Assembly: GCF_001403635.1 (NCBI RefSeq)
Contig: NZ_LN879466.1
Coordinates: 460,254 to 524,253 of the forward strand
Source of the DNA: Clostridium massiliamazoniense
GTDB lineage: Bacteria; Bacillota; Clostridia; Clostridiales; Clostridiaceae
Length of the DNA: 64,000 nt
Direction of reading: 5' to 3'
Shown here: positions 53,285-62,604 of the stretch, piece after piece
How the letters are laid out: the number at the start of each line of letters is the position of its first letter
How positions within the stretch are numbered: position 1 is the first letter of the stretch
Notes under the pieces: model-generated
Told to the model about the DNA's origin: nothing
Seen by the model: the letters and a program-made list of their open reading frames with translations, nothing else
Databases searched by the model: none
Position numbers and translations under genes: made by a program

Positions 53285-53845
53285 CGAGGATGTATCAAAT
53301 TACAGATACATCCTCTCTGCCTTTTATTTAGATATATAGGTTCATCATTTGTGCCCACTCACTTACGTAAAGAAACTCTAATATTTTTTCTACAACAGTT
53401 TCTAAAATTTCCAAACTCACTTTGTTTGACTGACAGTCCAAATCTATGATTTGGTAACTGGAAGTTACTCAGTGACTTTAGCACTGAGCTTCTTTTAAAA
53501 GGAAACTCGACTCGCATTGCTCGCTGAGTAAGTTCCTATGACTAAATCAAGATTTAGATAGTCACTTACGAAACTATTGTTCAAAAATAAAGAGCTTCTA
53601 GTACTAGTTCAATGGTCACAGTATTTTGTACCTATATAGCTATCTCGGCAGATGAAAAAAATATATTTATCTGATAGCTAGAGGCTGTAATACTCCTATC
53701 TTTTATAAGTAGGAGATAAACAGCCTCACGCTTCTAGATAACTGTGACAAAGCATTCAGATGGAGTCAAAACTTCACCTGAATTAAATCTCCGTTTATAA
53801 AAGTAATATAAATTAAGGTGCTGATTTGATACAGCACCTTTTTTT
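53285..53845. repeat. Composite repeat P+M, copy 2 (561 bases)
   Basis: Same order and orientation as 17567-18130: stem aggatgtatc/gatacatcct, P arm, internal domain of nested hairpins, P arm ending cggcag, module M (about 53665-53800) and final stem ggtgctg/cagcacc with seven T. Over about 300 bases from ttgtg(a/c)cc to cggcagat I count roughly a dozen differences by eye. Fills the gap before the autolysin gene and may terminate it. Confidence 0.92.
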
Positions 53846-53862
53846 AGTTTATTTAATAATTA

Positions 53863-56800
53863 TTAGTTGTTAAAAGTAGGAACATTAAATGTGAATTTAT
53901 CTCCTTCGCTATATATATAGCTAAGGCTCTTTATAAGTTCACCCATTGTTGAGCCATACCAAGCAGTAGTAGCATATTGATGCCATATATTACTTAATAC
54001 AGGGTTATATCTAAGTTCATAAGGAGTTATTTGATTGAAACTACTATGAATATATGAATTAGATATAAATTGTGCAGCTCCTGCTATAGCACTTGATACA
54101 GATGTCCAGCCATGATTATAGGCATAAGTAGTACCTAAAATTAGTGCTCTATTAGGGAAAGCAGAAGTATTATCATAAGCTCCTATTCCAAATAAATTAT
54201 ATACAGTTACTGGACTTGATAGAGGAATCATTTGATATCCAACTAAAACTCCATTTGAATAAATAGGTGCGTTAGTATTAGCTATTTGAGTTATAGTAAC
54301 ACCACTTGCAAGATAGCTAGTACCTCTTCCAGTTTCTAATAAACATTGAGCAACAAAGTATAAAGGATCTAGATTAAATTCTTTAGCAGCATCATAAAAA
54401 GCTTGTCCTTGACCACTTAATACGCCATCACCATTTAATGCATTATTAAGTTTATTAACATTTATATTTCTAAAAGTATTAACAGTTAAAAATTGATAGA
54501 TATTATTAGCTGTTGCAGGATTTATATAGTTTCTATACTCAGATTCTGAATAATAAGGCCAATTGTTATATTGAGCATTTATATATTGTTGTAATGTGCC
54601 TGGGTATTTAGTTGTAATAACAGTACTATTTTTACCAAAATGTAAATGATAATAGTTATTATTGGATGAAGAACTATTGTCAGAATTATTATTACTACTA
54701 TTGTTACTGCTGTTATTATTAGGAGAAACATAGTAAGCATAAACATAAGCAACTTGTCCATTATAGTTTATTTCATACCAACCATTAACCTCTTTAATAA
54801 TATTAACAGTGTCACCTTCGTTTAAGTAAGCAATTATTTCATTATCAAGGCTAGGGCCTGTTCTGACATGAAGATAAACCCCATTACTTAAATTACAAAC
54901 AGTTCCTGTGTACTTAGTAGCAGGAATAGAATTTGTTTGATTACTATTTCCATTATTATTACTGTTATTGTTATTGTTATTGCTGTTATTAGGACTTACA
55001 TAAGCACCATAAACATAAGCAATTTGACCATTATAATTTATTTCATACCAACCATTAACTTCTTTTATGATATTAACTGTAGCACCTTCGGTAAGGTCAG
55101 CAATAATATTATAGTTAAGTCCAGCACCACTTCTAACATGAAGAACAACACCAGGATTTAGGTTACAAACAGTTCCTGTATATTTAGTGGCAGGGATAGA
55201 ATTAGTAGAATTATTACTACTATTTCCGTTATTATTACTGTTATTATTACTGTTATTGCTATTATTAGGAGAAACATAGTAGGCATAAACATAAGCAATT
55301 TGTCCGTTATAGTTTATTTCATACCAACCATTAACTTCTTTAATAATGTTAACAGTAGTTCCTTCATTTAAGTAAGCGATTATTTTATTATCAAGGCTAG
55401 GACCTGTTCTAACATGAAGATAAACACCATTGCTTAAATTACAAACAGTTCCTGTGTACTTAGTAGGAGGAATAGAACTTGTTTGATTACTATTTCCATT
55501 GTTATTGCTGCTATTATTATTAGGATTTACATAAGCACCATAAACATAAGCGACTTGTCCATTATAGTTTATTTCATACCAACCATTAACTTCTTTAATA
55601 ATATTAACAGTAGTACCTTCAGTAAGGTCAGCAATAATATTATAGTTAAGTCCAGCACCACTTCTAACATGAAGAACAACACCAGGATTTAGGTTACAAA
55701 CAGTTCCAGTGTATTTAGTAGCAGGAACAGAGCTTGTTTGATTACTATTGCTATTATCATTATTGTTATTAGTATTTATATAAGCGCCATAAACATAAGC
55801 AATTTGTCCATTATAGTTTATTTCATACCAACCATTAACTTCTTTAATGATATTAACAGTAGTACCTTCAGTAAGGTCAGCAATAATATTATAGTTAAGT
55901 CCAGCACCACTTCTAACATGAAGAACAACACCAGGATTTAGGTTACAAACAGTTCCGGTGTATTTAGTAGCAGGAATAGGGTTTGTTTGAGTACTATTGC
56001 TATTATCATTATTGTTGTTATTAGGATTTACATAAGCACTATAAACATAAGCAATTTGTCCATTATAGTTTATTTCATACCAACCATTAACTTCTTTAAT
56101 AATGTTAACAGTATCACCTTCATTTAAGTAAGCAATTATTTCATTATCAAGGCTAGGGCCTGTTCTAACATGAAGATAAACACCATTACTTAAATTACAA
56201 ACAGTTCCCGTATATTGAGTGGCAGGGATAGAGTTTGTTGAATTATTATTGTTATTGTTATTGTTAGAATTTACATAGGCAGCATAGACATAAGCAATTT
56301 GTCCATTGTATTCTATTTCATCCCAACCATTTACTTCTTTGATAATATTAACAGTATCACCTTCACTTAAATAAGCTATTATACTGTTATCAAGGCTAGG
56401 GCCTGTACGTACATGAAGATAGACACCATTACTTAAGTTACAAACAGTTCCAGTAGATGTAGGTGTAGAACTATTAGAAGAATTATTGTTTGAAGTAGAA
56501 TTTGTATTGATATAAGAAGCATAAACATAAGCAATTTGACCATTATAGTTTATTTCATACCAATTACCTATTTGATTTATAATATTAACAGTATCACCGT
56601 TATGTAAATCACCAATAATACTATAAGTTAAACCAGCTCCGGAACGAACATGTAAGGATACACCTTGATAAAGATTATAAACAGTTCCAGTTCTAGAAGT
56701 TGCTAAAAAAGAAACTGCTTTAGGATTATCTTTAGGGTGATTATTGTCTTGTTGTGGAGTTATAGAACTAGAATGAACAAAGCCATGCCCACCATTAAAT

Positions 56801-57141
56801 TTAATTTTATACCAATCATTAGACTTTCCAGTTATATGAACAGTACTAGTGTTTTTTAATTTTCCTAAAATCATACTTGAATCTTTAGGTGTATTTCTAA
56901 CATATACAGTATCAGATGATGAATTTATTTTTCCGGTAGTATCTAAGTGGGAAACATCAATTTTATCCTTATCATTTAAGGAGTTAGAATCCGTATTTTT
57001 TTTTGAATCTTTAACTAATAATTTTTTGTTTAATTTAGTTACTTTTTTTCCACTATGTATATTATTCGAAGTGGCTATGTTGTGAGAGGCACAGATCGTA
57101 CCAACAACAGCTAAAGTAGCTAATATTTTCTTTTGTTTCAT
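53863..57141 (-). CDS. acp: Autolysin: nine SH3b repeats plus N-acetylglucosaminidase (Acp-like)
   Basis: 1092 residues. Signal peptide, a divergent SH3b unit (about 75-135), eight closely similar SH3_3 units of about 75-85 residues joined by Asn/Ser linkers, and a C-terminal glucosaminidase domain (about 840-1092) with catalytic Glu in CLLETGRGTSYL and FGIGAYDN. It cleaves the glycan chain for cell separation. Units fall into two types, NLSNGVYLHVRTGPSLDN and NLNPGVVLHVRSGAGLNYN, in the order A A B B A B A after a first variant unit, showing unequal recombination. From memory the C. perfringens Acp has a similar plan; unit number may vary among strains. gaaggaga precedes ATG 57141. Confidence 0.93.
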   Translation of the reverse strand: MKQKKILATLAVVGTICASHNIATSNNIHSGKKVTKLNKKLLVKDSKKNTDSNSLNDKDKIDVSHLDTTGKINSSSDTVYVRNTPKDSSMILGKLKNTSTVHITGKSNDWYKIKFNGGHGFVHSSSITPQQDNNHPKDNPKAVSFLATSRTGTVYNLYQGVSLHVRSGAGLTYSIIGDLHNGDTVNIINQIGNWYEINYNGQIAYVYASYINTNSTSNNNSSNSSTPTSTGTVCNLSNGVYLHVRTGPSLDNSIIAYLSEGDTVNIIKEVNGWDEIEYNGQIAYVYAAYVNSNNNNNNNNSTNSIPATQYTGTVCNLSNGVYLHVRTGPSLDNEIIAYLNEGDTVNIIKEVNGWYEINYNGQIAYVYSAYVNPNNNNNDNSNSTQTNPIPATKYTGTVCNLNPGVVLHVRSGAGLNYNIIADLTEGTTVNIIKEVNGWYEINYNGQIAYVYGAYINTNNNNDNSNSNQTSSVPATKYTGTVCNLNPGVVLHVRSGAGLNYNIIADLTEGTTVNIIKEVNGWYEINYNGQVAYVYGAYVNPNNNSSNNNGNSNQTSSIPPTKYTGTVCNLSNGVYLHVRTGPSLDNKIIAYLNEGTTVNIIKEVNGWYEINYNGQIAYVYAYYVSPNNSNNSNNNSNNNGNSSNNSTNSIPATKYTGTVCNLNPGVVLHVRSGAGLNYNIIADLTEGATVNIIKEVNGWYEINYNGQIAYVYGAYVSPNNSNNNNNNSNNNGNSNQTNSIPATKYTGTVCNLSNGVYLHVRTGPSLDNEIIAYLNEGDTVNIIKEVNGWYEINYNGQVAYVYAYYVSPNNNSSNNSSNNNSDNSSSSNNNYYHLHFGKNSTVITTKYPGTLQQYINAQYNNWPYYSESEYRNYINPATANNIYQFLTVNTFRNINVNKLNNALNGDGVLSGQGQAFYDAAKEFNLDPLYFVAQCLLETGRGTSYLASGVTITQIANTNAPIYSNGVLVGYQMIPLSSPVTVYNLFGIGAYDNTSAFPNRALILGTTYAYNHGWTSVSSAIAGAAQFISNSYIHSSFNQITPYELRYNPVLSNIWHQYATTAWYGSTMGELIKSLSYIYSEGDKFTFNVPTFNN

Positions 57142-57348
57142 TGACTTTTCTCCTTCATCTTGGTAGTTTAAAAAATCTATAATTAAACTAATTTATAGTT
57201 TTTATCCTATACAATGTTTCAATTTATTCTATTCTAAACAAATATACCACTTTATGAATATTTTCTCAATAAAACTAGAATTAAATTTAATAGTAACTTC
57301 TAACATTCTTAAATAATAAAATATATAGAAATCAATTTTATAGGTAAA

Positions 57349-57741
57349 ATGATGAGGGAATTAGAAAATTATAATGAAGAAAAAAAAATTACGGATAATG
57401 ATATATTTTTCAAATTAGATGATTATGGAGATAAATATATAATTCTATGTAGGCTTCCGGGAGCTATAAAAAATCAAATAAGTATAGATTATGATAATGA
57501 TAATATAACCATAGGAACTTTTGTGAGAAGTAGCAAGGAAAGTTATGGCACGGGATTTTATATGTCTTTTATGGAAAGCAAATTTGTAGAAAAGAAATTT
57601 TATGTTCCTAATTCGGATATTAAAAAAATAAAAGGTAATTTTGATGGGTTGAATTTAACTATAGAGATAGGCAAAATACTTGAAGAGCCAAAACAAGAGA
57701 GTAATATTGTTATAGATATTGAAGATTATACAGATGTATAA
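57349..57741 (+). CDS. Hsp20/alpha-crystallin-like protein
   Basis: 130 residues. The alpha-crystallin fold is seen in KYIILCRLPGAIKNQISIDYDNDNI, MSFMESKFVEKKFYVPNSD and IKGNFDGLNLTIEIGK (the family has the A.y.nGvL.i motif at that place). Small heat-shock chaperones hold unfolded proteins. No strong ribosome site (aggt, 5 bases before ATG 57349) and no CIRCE element seen. Divergent from the autolysin gene. Confidence 0.8.
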   Translation: MMRELENYNEEKKITDNDIFFKLDDYGDKYIILCRLPGAIKNQISIDYDNDNITIGTFVRSSKESYGTGFYMSFMESKFVEKKFYVPNSDIKKIKGNFDGLNLTIEIGKILEEPKQESNIVIDIEDYTDV

Positions 57742-57819
57742 AAGTTATAATTATAGTACAAATAAACATAAATTGAGATTTAATTCAGAAATAAAAAAGG
57801 TAATAAAAAGTAAAGGTAG

Positions 57820-57858
57820 GTGAAGAATATTTTGATTGTCAAAATATTCTTCACTTAA
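57820..57858 (+). terminator. Terminator hairpin
   Basis: gtgaagaatattttg and caaaatattcttcac pair exactly around attgt; T run is short. Confidence 0.8.
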
Positions 57859-57966
57859 ATTATATTGAAATGAATAGTCTTTTTAATTATAATAGGAAAT
57901 ACATCATAAAAACTACTCCAAAAAAGGAATAGTTTTCAGTTTAACGTAATAGGAAAGGTGAATTAA

Positions 57967-58638
57967 ATGAACAAAGGAATAAAAGCATGGAGAGCTATTG
58001 CAGGAATAATAATATTATTAGCATTACTATTATCATTAGTTCTTGATATTGTATTACCTAATACTCATCCAGAGTACGCTAGAATAATTGGGTATTTTAC
58101 ATATTTTACTGAGCTTAGTAATATATTAGCCATGATGTGGTTCTTGAATAAAGGAATATTTAACGAGAGATTTAAATTTTTTAATAATACACAAGTAAGA
58201 GGAGCAATAAATACTTATGTATGGGTTGCAGGAATTGTGTTTTTCTTAGTATTAAATCAACAATGGCATGCAGAAGGTTTAAGAAAACTAGAAGAATATA
58301 CACTACATGGATTTACTCCATTAGCATTTTTCATAGACTATTTATTATTTGCTAAAAAAGGTGAATATAAACCAAAGAGAATAGCTATATGGTATATTTT
58401 CCCTTTTGTTTATACTTTTTACGCAGTTGGCGTTGGATACTTAATACAAGATTATCCATATTCATTTTTCAATATACAAAAGTTAGGTCTTAAGGACTTT
58501 TTAATAGGATTTTGTTTCTTAGCATTGGCTTTTATAGGAGTGTCAGTATTTTTAAATATAGTAGATTTACTATTTAGAATAGGAAAAAAGAAGCCAAACT
58601 CAGAGGAAGTCTTAATAAAGTATACTTCAGGTAAATAA
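57967..58638 (+). CDS. Pr6Pr-family membrane protein
   Basis: 223 residues, six or seven membrane segments. FTYFTELSNILAMMWFL, NQQWHAEGL and LHGFTPLAFFIDYLLF are the conserved parts of the Pr6Pr/FAR-17a-like family; the His in LHGF and Asp in IDYLLF are typical. Related eukaryotic proteins hydrolyse fatty-acid esters, but bacterial roles are unknown. aaggtg precedes ATG 57967. Confidence 0.8.
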   Translation: MNKGIKAWRAIAGIIILLALLLSLVLDIVLPNTHPEYARIIGYFTYFTELSNILAMMWFLNKGIFNERFKFFNNTQVRGAINTYVWVAGIVFFLVLNQQWHAEGLRKLEEYTLHGFTPLAFFIDYLLFAKKGEYKPKRIAIWYIFPFVYTFYAVGVGYLIQDYPYSFFNIQKLGLKDFLIGFCFLALAFIGVSVFLNIVDLLFRIGKKKPNSEEVLIKYTSGK

Positions 58639-58737
58639 TTTAATGAAATAAAAAGAAAAAACTAGACATAATAAGTATAGTGACTTACAATTATTTAATA
58701 ATATAAGCATAGCTTATTAAAAGGAGTGACTGGATTT

Positions 58738-59154
58738 ATGTATGTTAATTTTATTACAAAGGTAGTAGATACTGATGAAATAAAAGAGTTAATAGAAAGT
58801 GAAACTGAATTTAAAGTTTTAAGTGACTTAAGTAATGCATCCAAAAGAGAAGATATGGTGGCTTATAAATTAGGAATTTCTGTTGATTTTATTAAATCTA
58901 TTTTAGAAGAGGATTACGATTTAAATGAATATTCAGAAGATGAGTTATTTGATGAATATTTATCAACTGCAGAAGAAATAGGTACTGATATGATTGAAGA
59001 AAAAATGCCACAAGATGCCAGAGTTGATATAAGAGCTTATACTATAGATGAGGTTGATAATATTATTAAACTTGTTATGGTAATGGCAAATGAAGAACTT
59101 GGAGAAGCTAAAATTATAGATGTATTAAGAAGATTGCTTAAGCAAATAGATTAA
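58738..59154 (+). CDS. Conserved-looking acidic helical protein, unknown
   Basis: 138 residues from ATG 58738; aaggag lies 11 bases ahead, and a GTG at 58726 overlaps it. Rich in Glu and Asp with helical periodicity; DLSNASKREDMVAYKLGISVDFIKSIL could be a helix-turn-helix-like segment. No membrane segment or catalytic motif. Function unknown. Confidence 0.7.
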   Translation: MYVNFITKVVDTDEIKELIESETEFKVLSDLSNASKREDMVAYKLGISVDFIKSILEEDYDLNEYSEDELFDEYLSTAEEIGTDMIEEKMPQDARVDIRAYTIDEVDNIIKLVMVMANEELGEAKIIDVLRRLLKQID

Positions 59155-59250
59155 TATAACTAAAACTTAACTTATTTAAAATTTAATGGAAGTTTATAAG
59201 GATTAAATTAAGAATAAGAGAAAAATAGTTAAATCTGTATTGGTAAATAA

Positions 59251-59286
59251 GGACTATCTCAATTTTGAGATAGTCCTCTTTTTTTT
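59251..59286 (+). terminator. Terminator
   Basis: ggactatctcaa and ttgagatagtcc pair exactly, then a long T run. The following 150 bases up to 59439 hold only a weak stem near 59350-59380. Confidence 0.92.
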
Positions 59287-59439
59287 CTCTAAATTATAAA
59301 TCTCGCTTGTAGGGTGAAGGAAGGAGAAGATTTAGAGAATACAAGCTAATAAAATTAGCTAATGGGATTATTTTTTATTTAGCCTATCTTTAAATATAAA
59401 ATAATTAAAGAAACACTCGTGGTCCTAGGAAACTCAATC

Positions 59440-59610
59440 CTATTTTAATTCGAAGCTTCCACAATCTGTGTTTTCTTGGTTAGTTCCGACGAAGTGTTGT
59501 ATTTTATTATTTTTAACTACGTTAATTTTGTCTAAAGTACAATAATCGTCGTCCTCACAATGATGTTTACATTCTCTTACGTTACAACCGATGCTTGAAT
59601 TATGGTCCAT
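59440..59610 (-). CDS. DUF1540 protein, 56 aa
   Basis: Minus-strand ATG 59610 with aggaggcg 6 bases ahead; stop at 59440. Starts MDHNSSIGCNVRECKHHCEDDDYCTL and ends TDCGSFELK. Four Cys in the first half plus TDC.SFE at the end fit DUF1540, a small cysteine-rich domain thought to bind metal. Such proteins are common in spore formers. A promoter resembling forespore (sigma-G) sites lies upstream, consistent with a spore role. Confidence 0.85.
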   Translation of the reverse strand: MDHNSSIGCNVRECKHHCEDDDYCTLDKINVVKNNKIQHFVGTNQENTDCGSFELK

Positions 59611-59640
59611 GATAAACGCCTCCTAAAAAATAAATCTTAT

Positions 59641-59666
59641 TTGTAAGCATCTTATGTTGCTTACAA
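59641..59666 (-). promoter_or_regulatory. Inverted repeat upstream of DUF1540 gene
   Basis: ttgtaagca-N8-tgcttacaa, perfect 9-base arms, between the proposed promoter and the ribosome site; operator or 5' leader hairpin. Confidence 0.6.
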
Positions 59667-59669
59667 TAG

Positions 59670-59698
59670 TATTATGTGCAATTCAATTTAATATATTC
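59670..59698 (-). promoter_or_regulatory. Possible sigma-G-type promoter
   Basis: On the minus strand gaata (59698-59694), 17-base spacer, cataata (59676-59670), close to the forespore consensus gHATR-N17/18-CATWHTA. Confidence 0.45.
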
Positions 59699-59762
59699 TG
59701 GTAAATAGAGGAAGTGATAAAAAATGGATTATAAAAAAATAGAATATTGCAAACAATAATTA

Positions 59763-59900
59763 TGAGATAAACATAGACTTAATTCAGTTGGAACTTTGAT
59801 TCTATCTAAATGCTTAGTCAAAGTTATCTAGAAGCGTAAAGTTTGTTTATCTCCTATTTATAGAAGAGAAGAGTATTGCAATCTCTAACTATGAGATAAA
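59763..59900 (-). repeat. Module M repeat, minus orientation
   Basis: Minus reading: tttatctcatagttagagat, tgcaatactctt, cttctataaataggagataa, acaaactttacgcttctaga, actttgactaagcat and tail gaattaagtctatgttta. Flanked on both sides by tatgagataaa in the same orientation. Confidence 0.85.
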
Positions 59901-60026
59901 AAAAATGATCAATATGAAGAAAATAAATCAAAAGTTTAATAATGTTAAAAATGTTAATTAAAAAGTTTAAAAAGTTAAAAAAAAGTAATAAGTAGACACA
60001 AAATTGTAATAAAAAGTCGTTATACT

Positions 60027-60084
60027 GTAGAAGTAACCGGTTATGGGGTTAACCGTAAACCGCAGAAATGCTGATGACTCCTAC
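60027..60084 (+). promoter_or_regulatory. Fluoride riboswitch (crcB motif)
   Basis: gtagaagt (60027-60034) pairs with actcctac (60077-60084) as P1; between them lie aaccggttatggggttaacc and accgcagaaatgctgatga, which carry the conserved ATGG...AACC and TGCTGATGA elements of the fluoride aptamer. It precedes crcB, the usual target. The 3' P1 strand ctccta is complementary to the crcB ribosome site taggag (60134-60139), suggesting control of translation. Confidence 0.93.
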
Positions 60085-60147
60085 TTTTAATTAAGGATTT
60101 ATTAAAAATTCTTAATAGAAACTTTTTAAACCTAGGAGGAGAAAAAA

Positions 60148-60537
60148 ATGGTATTATCAAGAACATTATTAGCAATTATTGTAGGTTGTGGAGGTTTTAT
60201 TGGTGCTGGTGCAAGATATTTAATATCTGTATGGGCTACAAAGCAATTTCCTATATCAATTCCTTGTGGAACATTAATAGCCAATGTAACAGGAGCATTA
60301 ATTATAGGATTTGTTGCTGAAACAGCACTAAGAACAACAGCAATATCACCAACAACAAAGTTATTTATAACTACAGGAATAATGGGAGGATTAACAACAT
60401 TCTCAACATTTTCACTAGAATCAGTTACATTATTATCAAAAAACCCAGCTATGGGGATGTGGAATATAATGTTAAACTTATTCTTAAGTTTATTTGGTGT
60501 TATTGTAGGTCAATTTATAGCAAGAATGCTATTCTAA
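60148..60537 (+). CDS. crcB: Fluoride exporter CrcB/Fluc
   Basis: 129 residues, four membrane helices. GCGGFIGAGARYLIS, GTLIANVTGALIIGF and GGLTTFSTFSLE (with the conserved Phe pair and Asn) are the Fluc channel motifs. It lets fluoride leak out of the cell. taggagga precedes ATG 60148. Only one crcB is seen, so a homodimer or a second gene elsewhere is needed; Fluc proteins work as antiparallel dimers. Confidence 0.96.
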   Translation: MVLSRTLLAIIVGCGGFIGAGARYLISVWATKQFPISIPCGTLIANVTGALIIGFVAETALRTTAISPTTKLFITTGIMGGLTTFSTFSLESVTLLSKNPAMGMWNIMLNLFLSLFGVIVGQFIARMLF

Positions 60538-60606
60538 TTTTAATTAGATAACCATTTAAATGAGAAATGTAAAATTACATAATCATCTAATATTTTACAT
60601 AATCAG

Positions 60607-60642
60607 AACATAATAAAAGAGTTAACTCTTTTATTATGTTTT
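60607..60642 (+). terminator. Terminator of crcB
   Basis: aacataataaaagagtt and aactcttttattatgtt are exact complements, followed by tt. Confidence 0.85.
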
Positions 60643-60739
60643 AATAAAGCTTCTATATTATTTTTTTAAAAGAGAATAACTCATTTAACTAAAATGGATA
60701 ATTAAAAATGGAGAATTAATAATTCATTCAATTATTATC

Positions 60740-60759
60740 TTGGTAAGTAACATTACCAA
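60740..60759 (+). promoter_or_regulatory. Inverted repeat before the phosphate operon
   Basis: ttggtaa-gtaaca-ttaccaa, 44 bases upstream of the PhoU-like gene; operator candidate. Confidence 0.45.
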
Positions 60760-60802
60760 TTTAAATAATATATATTAATTAAATTGACTAGGAGTTGAAG
60801 AC

Positions 60803-61432
60803 ATGTTTAATTTTAGTCCTAAAGAAGACAAGTTTTACACAAAATTTTCGCAGCAAGCTAACAATGTCGTTAAAGGAGCAAAAGTTCTAAAAGAATTTCT
60901 AAATGAAATTGATAAGGCAACCATTTATGCTCAAGAAATTCAAAATCTAGAGCATGAAGGAGACAAGATAGTACATGATATTATGAAGGAATTAAATAAC
61001 TCCTTTGTTACTCCTATAGATAGGGAAGATATCTATGATATTACAAAAAGAATGGATGATATTATAGATAATATTGAATCTATATTACATAGATTCATAA
61101 TGTTCAATATAAGTGAATCCTCAGAGGAATCAAAAATATTTGCTGATTTCTTAATTAAAGCAACAGAGGAAATAGTAGCTTTAATGGGATTACTAAATGG
61201 AATGAATAAAAATATAAAAGAAATTTCAGATAGAATAATAGCTGTCAATAGAATTGAAAATGAAGCTGATGTATTCTTTAGAGAAGTCGTTGGAAAATTA
61301 TTTAGAAATGAATCTCTAGAAGCTTTAGAAGTTATGAAGTGGAAAGATGTATATCAGATGTTTGAAAATGCTATAGATGCATGTGAGGCAGTTGTTAATA
61401 TAATTGGGGGAGTTGTAATGAAGAATGCATAG
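60803..61432 (+). CDS. DUF47 PhoU-like protein
   Basis: 209 residues, all helical, PhoU_div/DUF47 family, normally paired with PiT transporters. Two E/DxxxD metal-binding stretches are seen: NLEHEGDKIVHDIMKEL with PIDREDIYDITKRMDDIIDNIE, and RIENEADVFFREVV. It probably tunes transporter activity. ggagttg precedes ATG 60803. The stop overlaps the pit gene start by eight bases. Confidence 0.93.
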   Translation: MFNFSPKEDKFYTKFSQQANNVVKGAKVLKEFLNEIDKATIYAQEIQNLEHEGDKIVHDIMKELNNSFVTPIDREDIYDITKRMDDIIDNIESILHRFIMFNISESSEESKIFADFLIKATEEIVALMGLLNGMNKNIKEISDRIIAVNRIENEADVFFREVVGKLFRNESLEALEVMKWKDVYQMFENAIDACEAVVNIIGGVVMKNA

Positions 61433-62432
61433 TACTGTGGTCTTGATGATAACGATAGTTATTTTAGCTCTAATATTTGATTTTACCAATGGATTTCATG
61501 ATACTGCAACGGTAGTTTCTACATCTATAACTACTAGAGCATTAAGTCCTAAAGTAGCAATAGGAATGTGTGCAGTATTTAATTTTATTGGAGCATTTAC
61601 AAGTACCGCAGTTGCAAAAACAGTTGGTGATGGGGTTGTTGATAGTACAAAAATACCTTTATGGGTAATTGTTTGTGTATTATTAGCAGCAATAGTATGG
61701 GATTTGTTAACTTGGTATTTTGCTATTCCAAGCAGTTCAACTTGTGCATTAATAGGTGCGTTAGTTGGTGGAGTAATAGCTCTTACTTGGAACATACACT
61801 CTGTAGGTTGGGGAGTTTTATTCAGTAAATTTGTTATATGGATATTCTTGTCACCTCTAATAGGTTTTGTAGTTGGATATATATTTATAGTAATATTAAA
61901 AAAATGTTTATTTAATGCAAAACCAAGAAAAGTAAACAAAGTATTTCAAAAACTTCAAATAGTATCAGGAATACTTATAGCCTTAGACCATGGAGCGAAT
62001 GACTCTCAAAAATCAATGGGAATAATAACAATGTCATTAGTAAGTGGTGGATTTTTATCAGCTTTTAATGTTCCTATTTGGGTAATTGTATGTTGTGCTA
62101 CAGCTATGGCTCTTGGTACATCAATAGGTGGTAAAAAGATAATAAAAACAATGGGAAATAAAGTTACGAAAATAGATCCAGCTGGTGGATTCGTTGCACA
62201 AATGAGTTCATCCATAGTATTATTTGTAGCTACTGCATTACATGCACCAGTAAGTACAACTCAGGTTATGACTAGTTCCATTATGGGAATAGGAGCAGAA
62301 AAAAGTCTAAAAAGAGTTAACTGGGGTATGGCTAGAAGTATAATGTGGGCATGGATAATAACAATTCCAGCAGCAGCAATATTAGCAATGGTGTTTGTTG
62401 AAGTTGTAAAGATATGTATGCACATTTTTTAA
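61425..62432 (+). CDS. pit: PiT-family inorganic phosphate transporter
   Basis: 335 residues, about 10 membrane segments. The two inverted-repeat signatures are present: FDFTNGFHDTATVVSTSI near the N-terminus and LDHGANDSQKSMGI in the middle, which bind phosphate and cation. Proton- or sodium-coupled low-affinity phosphate uptake. ATG 61425 lies within the PhoU-like gene end and uses ggggga there. A terminator follows. Confidence 0.95.
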   Translation: MHSTVVLMITIVILALIFDFTNGFHDTATVVSTSITTRALSPKVAIGMCAVFNFIGAFTSTAVAKTVGDGVVDSTKIPLWVIVCVLLAAIVWDLLTWYFAIPSSSTCALIGALVGGVIALTWNIHSVGWGVLFSKFVIWIFLSPLIGFVVGYIFIVILKKCLFNAKPRKVNKVFQKLQIVSGILIALDHGANDSQKSMGIITMSLVSGGFLSAFNVPIWVIVCCATAMALGTSIGGKKIIKTMGNKVTKIDPAGGFVAQMSSSIVLFVATALHAPVSTTQVMTSSIMGIGAEKSLKRVNWGMARSIMWAWIITIPAAAILAMVFVEVVKICMHIF

Positions 62433-62446
62433 TAAGTAGACAAGCT

Positions 62447-62477
62447 AAAGCAAATCAAAAGATTTGCTTTATTTTTA
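62447..62477 (+). terminator. Terminator
   Basis: aaagcaaatc-aaaa-gatttgcttt, then attttta. Confidence 0.92.
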
Positions 62478-62604
62478 TGTTCTAAAACAAAAATATACTT
62501 TTTTATTATAAAATGGTAAAATTAAAATAGATATATGGTAGGGGGAGAATATTGCTAAATTTAAAGAGAAATCGGTAAAGGCATTAGCAATAATATGTTT
62601 ATCT

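Noticed and set aside
53400-53580. Hairpin-rich internal domain of the P repeat as a tRNA or rRNA fragment
   Set aside because: No cloverleaf, no TTCGA/T-loop or CCA end and no match to rRNA segments I know.
54579-55941. Several plus-strand open frames of 60-75 codons
   Set aside because: They lie opposite the SH3 repeats of the autolysin, recur because the gene is repetitive, and have no ribosome site.
54660-56500. Direct repeats at about 240-base intervals resembling a repeat array
   Set aside because: Coding repeats of SH3b domains; period and length are wrong for a CRISPR array, and no cas gene is present.
61496-61939. 147-codon minus-strand frame
   Set aside because: Antisense to the PiT gene, with no ribosome site.
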